Part shown: positions 58,363-64,000 of the stretch, in pieces | Layout of the letters: each line of letters opens with the position of its first letter | Numbering within the stretch: the stretch's first letter is position 1 | Source: Nautilus pompilius | Lineage: Eukaryota; Mollusca; Cephalopoda; Nautilida; Nautilidae | Length of the DNA: 64,000 nt | Assembly: GCA_018389105.1 (NCBI GenBank) | Contig: JACATO010000589.1 | Span: 422,001-486,000 of the forward strand | Direction: 5' to 3' | Position numbers and translations under genes: made by a program | The notes under the pieces: model-generated | Database searches by the model: none | Seen by the model: only the letters and a program-made list of their open reading frames with translations | What the model was told of the DNA's origin: nothing

Positions 58363-59146
58363 CTGAAAACAGTATTATTTTGAACAGTTCATTCTCAAAA
58401 CAATTAAATTCACATGTGAATACCTGACAAATTCCAACCAGACTATTTCACAATCATGAGTTCACAAAAAATGAATATTCCTAAAGTCTTCAAATGCTTT
58501 TCAGCAGCCTAAAAAAAAATAAATTAACAAATAACCTGAATAAATGACATCCCTGAAGTGTATTTCTGCCAATTAGTCTCACAGACATCAACAGATATTG
58601 GATCAAGTTTGAAAAAAAAAAAAGATAATCAAGAAACTTCTAACTTCCAAACAATATAAGCATTGCTCACTGATTATTAATCAAATCTGATGTAGCTGTA
58701 GAAAGAATATTCAGCATAGTAACATAAAACAATAAGATTACAGTGGAAATGACTAAAAGAAACTGAACAGTTTTATTTTTGAATAAATTATACAAGAAAT
58801 GTACCATTTAGTTACTTAAAATAATATCTATAAAAACAGAAAAATGCAGTATTTGCAATATTCATGATTGATACTTTCCTGCCAGAAAAGCATGTACCTA
58901 TCATATCCAACAATCTTCCTATTCTTTGGAAAAGAGTTCAAACAGAACTCAGTTTAGTCATAGCTACAAATACTTTCAGAAATCATTAAAAAAAGACAAT
59001 CAAGCTGAAATGAGCACAAACTCCTTGGCCATTTCATGTACTACATGAGCCACTTATTTTTACATGGGATCCACTTAAGAATAGTAGTATTTTTTGTCTA
59101 AAACAAAACAAAGGACTTTAAATCCTAGTTCCTATCCATTGCCTAC

Positions 59147-59255
59147 CTTGCTCCAGCTGATAGTTGCTAAGCACTTCTGATATTTCTTTTTTCAAGATGT
59201 TGATTACTTGATCTTTCTCCTCTGTTATTTTAGATAAAGCCTGGTTAAACACCAT
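59147..59255 (-). CDS. RB1CC1: RB1CC1 coiled-coil exon (first visible)
   Basis: 109 bases between TCACTTAG and GTAGGC. It encodes LSKITEEKDQVINILKKE and neighbouring coiled coil. Entry is phase 0, exit phase 1. A hAT element begins 245 bases further upstream on this strand, and no earlier exon was found before the window ends. Confidence 0.8.
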
Positions 59256-59499
59256 CTAAGTGAGAAAAAAGATATATATTTATACACACACACACAACAG
59301 TCATTGTTTATGCTTTAGGCCTTGTTTAGTACAGTTAATGATTAGTATCTATTAATAAGCAGCTACATGGTTTCTTGTGGCATATCTCAATCCTGAGCCA
59401 AGCTGTCCTTTCTGTTATCAAGTTGAGTCATGGTCAAAACTTCTAGCAGAAAGCATGGTCATAGAAAAGAGACTAGAGCAATAGCCAGAAGGTGTAGAC

Positions 59500-61365
59500 C
59501 AGGAGTGGCCAACCCAACTCATGGCAGCATTTAGAATGACCCGTGTGATGGAGAAGTAAAAGATGAAAATTGACTAAGGAAAAGCAAACACGAAATACTA
59601 TAACTTCTGTTCTGTACACTGCTATCAAGTAACCTGCATCAATATAGAGTTGACTCATCACTACCTAAGTTGAAAGCTTTACCAAATGAGACTGACAGTG
59701 ATTGTAAGTTTGATTTGTCTAATTACAGTTGCAATGTCCAAGAAATATAACTTGGAAAGACACCTCATACAGAAACATGAGTATCCTGCTGGATCTTCTC
59801 CAAGAGCAGATTATATTTAAAAAAAAGAAGAAAAGGGGTGAGACTTTTATCTCAGCAAAATGTTTTTGCCAAAGAGAAGGAAATAATGAAGAGCATGATG
59901 AAAGCATGGCAAAATAGTGAAAGACAATGACTGAAAACATTGCTTTATCTCATCATATAGTCACGAGAAAAGTGGAAGACACGGCAAGTGATGTGTCAAA
60001 ACAGATTAACATTATGGTTTTTTTTTTTAAGTACTTTTCAACTGCAATGGATGAAAGCTGTGATGCCACTGATAATGCACAATTACTCTTATGTTTGATG
60101 TGTTAATGATAATTTTATGTTGTTCAAAATCTTCTTAGCCTAGAACAGCTTCTGACCATAACCATGGCTTTAGACATTTTTGAAACAGTGAAGGGATGTG
60201 AGAATGGTGGACAAAGCTTAAGTGGAGTAAACGGGAATATTTGCACTGATAGATCACCTGCAATGGTGGGGGTAGTTGCATCTCTTTGTTGGAGAAGTAT
60301 TTGAAACATAAGTTATTCAAACACCACTTTATTATTCATCAGGAAGTGCTCTGCATTATAAAAAAATAAAACTTAGCGATTATTGATCCTATTACATGCT
60401 GTTGCACTACCAGTAGATGGAAGGGTGTTCAGAGTGTCATTTGAAGATGAAACCAACAAACATGGAGAACTGCTGCTACATTGCTCTGCCCACTGGCTTT
60501 TGAAAGGTAAAGTGCCGACATGTTTTTTCCAGTTGAAGGACTAAATGCTTCAGTTTTTAGAACAGAAATGTGAGTTACATTTGGAGTATGATTTGGCTTT
60601 CCTAGTAGATACCACAAATTATCTTGATGGGCTTAGTACTCACTTAACAAGGAGAAAATTGTTTATTTCCAATGATGTTTAGCCTGATTGGTTTTTTTTA
60701 AAATAACAACAAAATTGTTTTTATGCATTTTGTCTCAGAAAAATCTTATCACTTCCCCACTTTAAAAAGTCAACAAAATAAATGTGATAACCTAGATTCA
60801 GACTTTGATAAAGTATAACCTTACCCTCTCCATCAATCGATTTTCCATTTTGGACAGTGAAATAGGAAAATATCTACCTAGAATCCAAATGGAAATTGCA
60901 GACATTAAAAATAACCCAGAACATCTAGCAAAATTTCAAGATCTTTGTGATTCACTGACTTCCCCTGATTTGAAAACATTTTGGAAATTTGTTCCTAAAA
61001 GTGAATACCCAGAAATGCACAACATTGCAGTGTTGTGTGTAAATTTAGATCCACCAACATTTGTAAGCGGGTGTTTTCAACAATAAATTTTGTTAAAAAT
61101 AAGTACAGATTTGTACTGACAGATGCTCATGTGGGCTTCTGCTTTTGTTATCAACCTCAAAAATCAATCCTAATACTGATAACTGAAAAGCAAGTTTAGA
61201 AACCACATTCTAAATTCATATTATTCTTTGTTTTTTAAATCAGGATTCCAAGTTTTTTGTTCTCTTTTCACTAAAAAATTATTTTAATTTGTGTATAGGG
61301 CAGTGACCTGCCAAAAAAATTCTGCCCATTTATTAGCACGCATGAAAATAAGTTGGTCACCTGTG
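59500..61365 (+). mobile_element. hAT element (ZBED5/GTF2IRD2-like) with 8-bp target duplication
   Basis: Ends CAGGAGTGGCCAACCCAACT and, inverted, CACAGGTGACCAACTTATTT. GTGTAGAC flanks both sides exactly (59492-59499, 61366-61373), the 8-bp duplication made by hATs. The + strand encodes a broken transposase of about 500 codons: KYNLERHLIQKHEYPAGSSP (59730-59800), AMDESCDATDNAQLL (60045-60090), KGKVPTCFFQLKD (60505-60545), DLAFLVDTTNYLDGL (60590-60640) and an open stretch 60805-61086 with HLAKFQDLCDSLTSPDLKTF and WKFVPKSEYPEMHNIAVLCV, then FSTINFVKNKY-like text. Several frame breaks make it inactive. Confidence 0.9.
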
Positions 61366-61373
61366 GTGTAGAC

Positions 61374-61717
61374 AAACAAGATATTTGCATATCTGTGACA
61401 GGTGGAAGATTTTATAGATTACATTTACCCACCCTCTTTCCACATATTATTTAGCTATCTTCATTTTCCACTTTGTTTTTTGTTTTACTGTTTTATTTTT
61501 TAGAATAAACTGATCACTCTCGACTGTTCTTCCTACACACACAGATTCCATTTTAAACTGTCATAGAGTTACAAATGCTCTATCGCCAAGGTTATCAATC
61601 AGCCTAGTGGTGTTACTAATGTGACTACAAGCCCCACATAGCTGGTATTTCACAAATGAAATTTAAGTGACTTACTGCAGAATTAACAAATTGGAATGAT
61701 TAAGTGATTTACTACCA

Positions 61718-61757
<40 letters not shown>

Positions 61758-62270
61758 TCTTGTTTTTCAGATTTACATGCTAGTGAAAAATATATAGAAC
61801 ATTGTCCTATCTGCCAAGATGTAACCAAACAAGTTAATAATTAGCCTTAACTAATGAACAAATTTAAATTCATAATCAAGACTAACAGGGTTCTGCACAG
61901 CTTACCAAAAGATGGGGGCAGTCGACCCATGTTGTTGGAAAAAGTGGGGTCATTTTTTTTCAATGTGGGGACCACATCTGAATGAATAACAAAATGACAA
62001 TAAACATCTATTTTTAGGCCACATCAGGTAATGTCATTGTGTAAGCAGTTTTGATTATTTAAACCATTGAGGAGTGATTGATAGAACTGCTTTTCTTAAA
62101 CCAATATTGTTGTTTACTAAAATAAATTATATGAACGCTTATAAAGTTGACTTGTATGACTAAACGAAATTGGTGTTTTAAAAGAATAATGATAAATTCA
62201 TACAACTTTATTAAATATTTTGTTCAAAGAAACATTATTGAACACAATTGAGCAGGTTCTCAAGTCCATA
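61374..62270 (+). other. Sequence without recognised gene
   Basis: Apart from the TA run, AT-rich DNA with no coding signal; the lower end of the next hAT probably lies within its right half. Confidence 0.35.
61721..61753 (+). repeat. (TA)n microsatellite
   Basis: About 16 uninterrupted TA units between the hAT at 59500 and the hAT at 62.3 kb. Confidence 0.9.
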
Positions 62271-62279
62271 CAAGAATCA

Positions 62280-64000
62280 GGGCAATTAGCAGGAAATATA
62301 TATGTATATCTTTGATAAAACATTTAACACTTCTGAATCAAATATGAAAGATTAAACAGTAAAAAAAAAGTCAAAATCAAGCATTGACATTTCCCAAAAT
62401 GAACTAAGTCTCTAAAAATTAAAGTAGCACTTGTATTTGTTTGGTTCTTGTGGATAGTAAACATTCTTCTGTCTTTGGAATTTCTCCAATGGAGAAAAGC
62501 AGCAGAAAAGTCAAATTGACCAATGGGTCCTCCCTCCAGTTTAACCAAGAGCAGATCATCTAGTTTTGAGCTACAGTAGATAGCCTGTTGTGAGATGATG
62601 TTTTCACCAGATTTTGAGCACTGAACCCTCTCTCTCTGACTGAGGTGTGGATCGGAGCACTCAAAGCTAGAGAGGTAAGTTTCAGCAAATTGGGCACATC
62701 TTCCTTATGATATTGGTTGATGAGGCTCCACAGATCCGTCATCTTACCTCTGGGAAAACCAGCATTGATCACTAAAGACTTGAGAAGAGCCCACTCCTTT
62801 CTGGTTGCAGCTGAATTATTATTTTTTTTTTTGTTTTGACATTTATGATTTTCCAATCAGTATTCCCAGCTTGTCATTTCCCCACGTCTCCAGGTCAGTC
62901 TGTGAGAGGAATGATAACAGTCTAAGTCCCAATGCCCCATAAGCATATATGATGTTACTGCCATCTGCTGGGAATCTCTGGTCAAGTTTCTCAAGTAAGC
63001 CATCCACAAAATTTTCTTTGATGCTATCAATATTTTGTTTTCCTTTGACAAAATGAGTTTCCTTGTAAACAAGTTTTCCTCCAATAACTTTCAGATGATC
63101 ATTTTGAAGTTTGTGAAGATAACTGTGATCATCCACACCAGCTCTTATTTTCTGAAGAGCTGATCTACAGGTTGTGACTGAAGTTTCTACCAGGCTGACA
63201 TCTAGATCTATTTTGATACAAATGGCAATATGTCCATGAGCATGTATGTAGATGCAATAAAATCATACTGGACCAACTTGTTGCCATATCCTTTAGATTT
63301 AGCATCCTTATCTGTGGTAAAAAAAGTGATAAGGGAGTCCAGGCACTGATAGACTGTGTTGACAGCTAAATAGACTGACAGCCATCTCACCTCATGCACT
63401 TCTTTCACTTTGAGCTTAGGCTCATTTAGCATCTCCTGGATGGATGCAAGCTTAGTTGTCCTGTTAGCAGATGCCTTAAAAAAAATAAATATACCAGTCA
63501 GTGTTGTTTGGTAGTCTACCAGATAGGGCACAGAATCTGCTGCTTGTGATGTGACCAGAGCTAGTTTGTGGGCAAGACAATGATAGTTTATCAGCATTGG
63601 ATTATTTCTAAGCATGTAACCAGTCAAGCTCTCTCCTATTCCAGTCATCATCTTGGCCCCATCAGTTCCAAATCCCATAACTTTAGTGAGTGGAATTTGC
63701 TGTTCATAAAGAATTTCATTCAACTTGTCATGTGTGGCCTTACCAGTTGCACATTTCACTTCTGGGTTGCACAAAAATACAGTACTTGGTTCAAAAGTGT
63801 CTGGATCTATAATTCTGGCATAAACTACGAGTTTTTTTTCTCACTGATATGTCAGTGCTCTAATCACACAGGACACTGAGGACTGGTGATTTTATGAGCC
63901 TGTCATTGATGTTTTCCCTAATGATTGCTGCTATGGATTCTAACATCTCGGGAGCTGTTCTGTCAGAACTGTAGTTTACATTTTTGGCTGTTTTCAAGCC
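62280..64000 (-). mobile_element. hAT element (ZNF862-like transposase), runs off the window
   Basis: On the - strand a hAT transposase is almost continuous from 64000 to about 62430. A stretch from the right edge reads SSDRTAPEMLESIAAIIREN then ISVRKKLVVYARIIDPDTFE; the frame 63208-63774 has KVMGFGTDGAKMMTGIGESL and NYHCLAHKLALVTSQAADSV (catalytic region) and VHEVRWLSVYLAVNTVYQCL; 62843-63136 has HKLQNDHLKVIGGKL; 62560-62856 has KLTSLALSAPIHTSVRERGF and SAQNLVKTSSHNRL, the hAT dimerisation block. One TAG replaces the expected Glu codon in the C-D-E-S-T-D motif at about 63860, and there are two or three further interruptions. The 5' part lies outside. It is the best preserved transposase here. 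Confidence 0.85.

Larger units (their letters stand above)
35159..59255 (-). other. RB1CC1: RB1CC1/FIP200-like gene (C-terminal part), 9 exons
   Basis: Gene span for the C-terminal part of RB1CC1 (FIP200), the scaffold of the ULK1/ATG1 complex that starts autophagosome formation. Nine exons join in phase to 262 codons and a TAA. The first five give about 140 residues of Glu/Lys/Gln-rich coiled coil. The last four form the Claw (ATG11-like C-terminal) domain, which in known homologues binds LIR/FIR peptides of cargo receptors such as p62. Diagnostic matches to human RB1CC1, from memory: VVFTVGNTLHFLH for MLFTVSPTLYFLH, KEYCQAKK identical, and NRFKVPVGTRFYRVKA for NRFKVPLGTKFYRVKA. The protein runs ~15 residues further past the conserved Trp than the human one. 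The N-terminal two thirds must lie right of the window. Introns hold many transposons; the final intron is 7.9 kb. Confidence 0.93.

Noticed and set aside
1-64000. CRISPR arrays, bacterial operons, tRNA or rRNA genes
   Set aside because: Spliced metazoan genes and eukaryotic transposons fill the window. The only tRNA-like sequence is the SINE head at 49646, which lacks a full cloverleaf.

Overview
The window is metazoan nuclear DNA: AT-rich, intron-rich, and largely made of decayed transposable elements. Two host genes can be read through it, tail to tail. On the + strand, eleven exons between 4255 and 31959 join in frame into 296 codons plus a stop; their last ~170 residues line up without obvious gaps with the Cor1 domain of SYCP3, a synaptonemal-complex axial-element protein. 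On the - strand, nine exons between 59255 and 35159 join into 262 codons plus a stop and end in the Claw domain of RB1CC1/FIP200, the ULK-complex autophagy scaffold. The 5' ends of both genes are not visible. The two stop codons are 3.2 kb apart, with decayed hAT transposon sequence between them.

Almost everything else is mobile DNA inside introns. Left to right: a pogo-type element (258-4188) with matching ends that holds a pogo transposase remnant, a HIRAN-domain reading frame and a nested mariner (1983-3291); in SYCP3 introns, a Tc1 element with long inverted ends (6661-8008), a Tigger (10546-12787), hAT pieces (13.2-13.9 kb, 16.9-17.9 kb), a DDE_3-type tail (20.2 kb), a GC-rich element with its own ends and a 6-bp flanking repeat (21575-23023), a Tc1 relic (24.4-25.4 kb), a short TA-flanked element (26797-27374) and a ZMYM1-like hAT (28.0-30.4 kb).

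In RB1CC1 introns: a small pogo element (36132-36990), a Tigger (37271-38920), a SETMAR/Hsmar1-like mariner (39210-41268) carrying a second mariner (39289-40276), another Tigger 6 bp away (41275-42812), LINE remains (45-48.3 kb), a second copy of the long-ended Tc1 carrying a tRNA-derived SINE (49176-50936), a LINE tail (51.1-51.4 kb), a second SETMAR-like mariner (53554-54767) and an integrase-type element tail (56-57 kb). Beyond the first visible RB1CC1 exon lie a hAT with a perfect 8-bp target duplication (59500-61365) and a little-decayed hAT running off the right edge (62.3-64 kb).

The species cannot be fixed from sequence alone. The mix of GVQW3-like and SETMAR-like mariners, Tigger, ZMYM/ZBED-type hATs and a tRNA-derived SINE would suit a TE-rich invertebrate such as a cephalopod mollusc, but that is a guess. 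Exon borders were set by hand from AG/GT signals and phase agreement, without transcript evidence.
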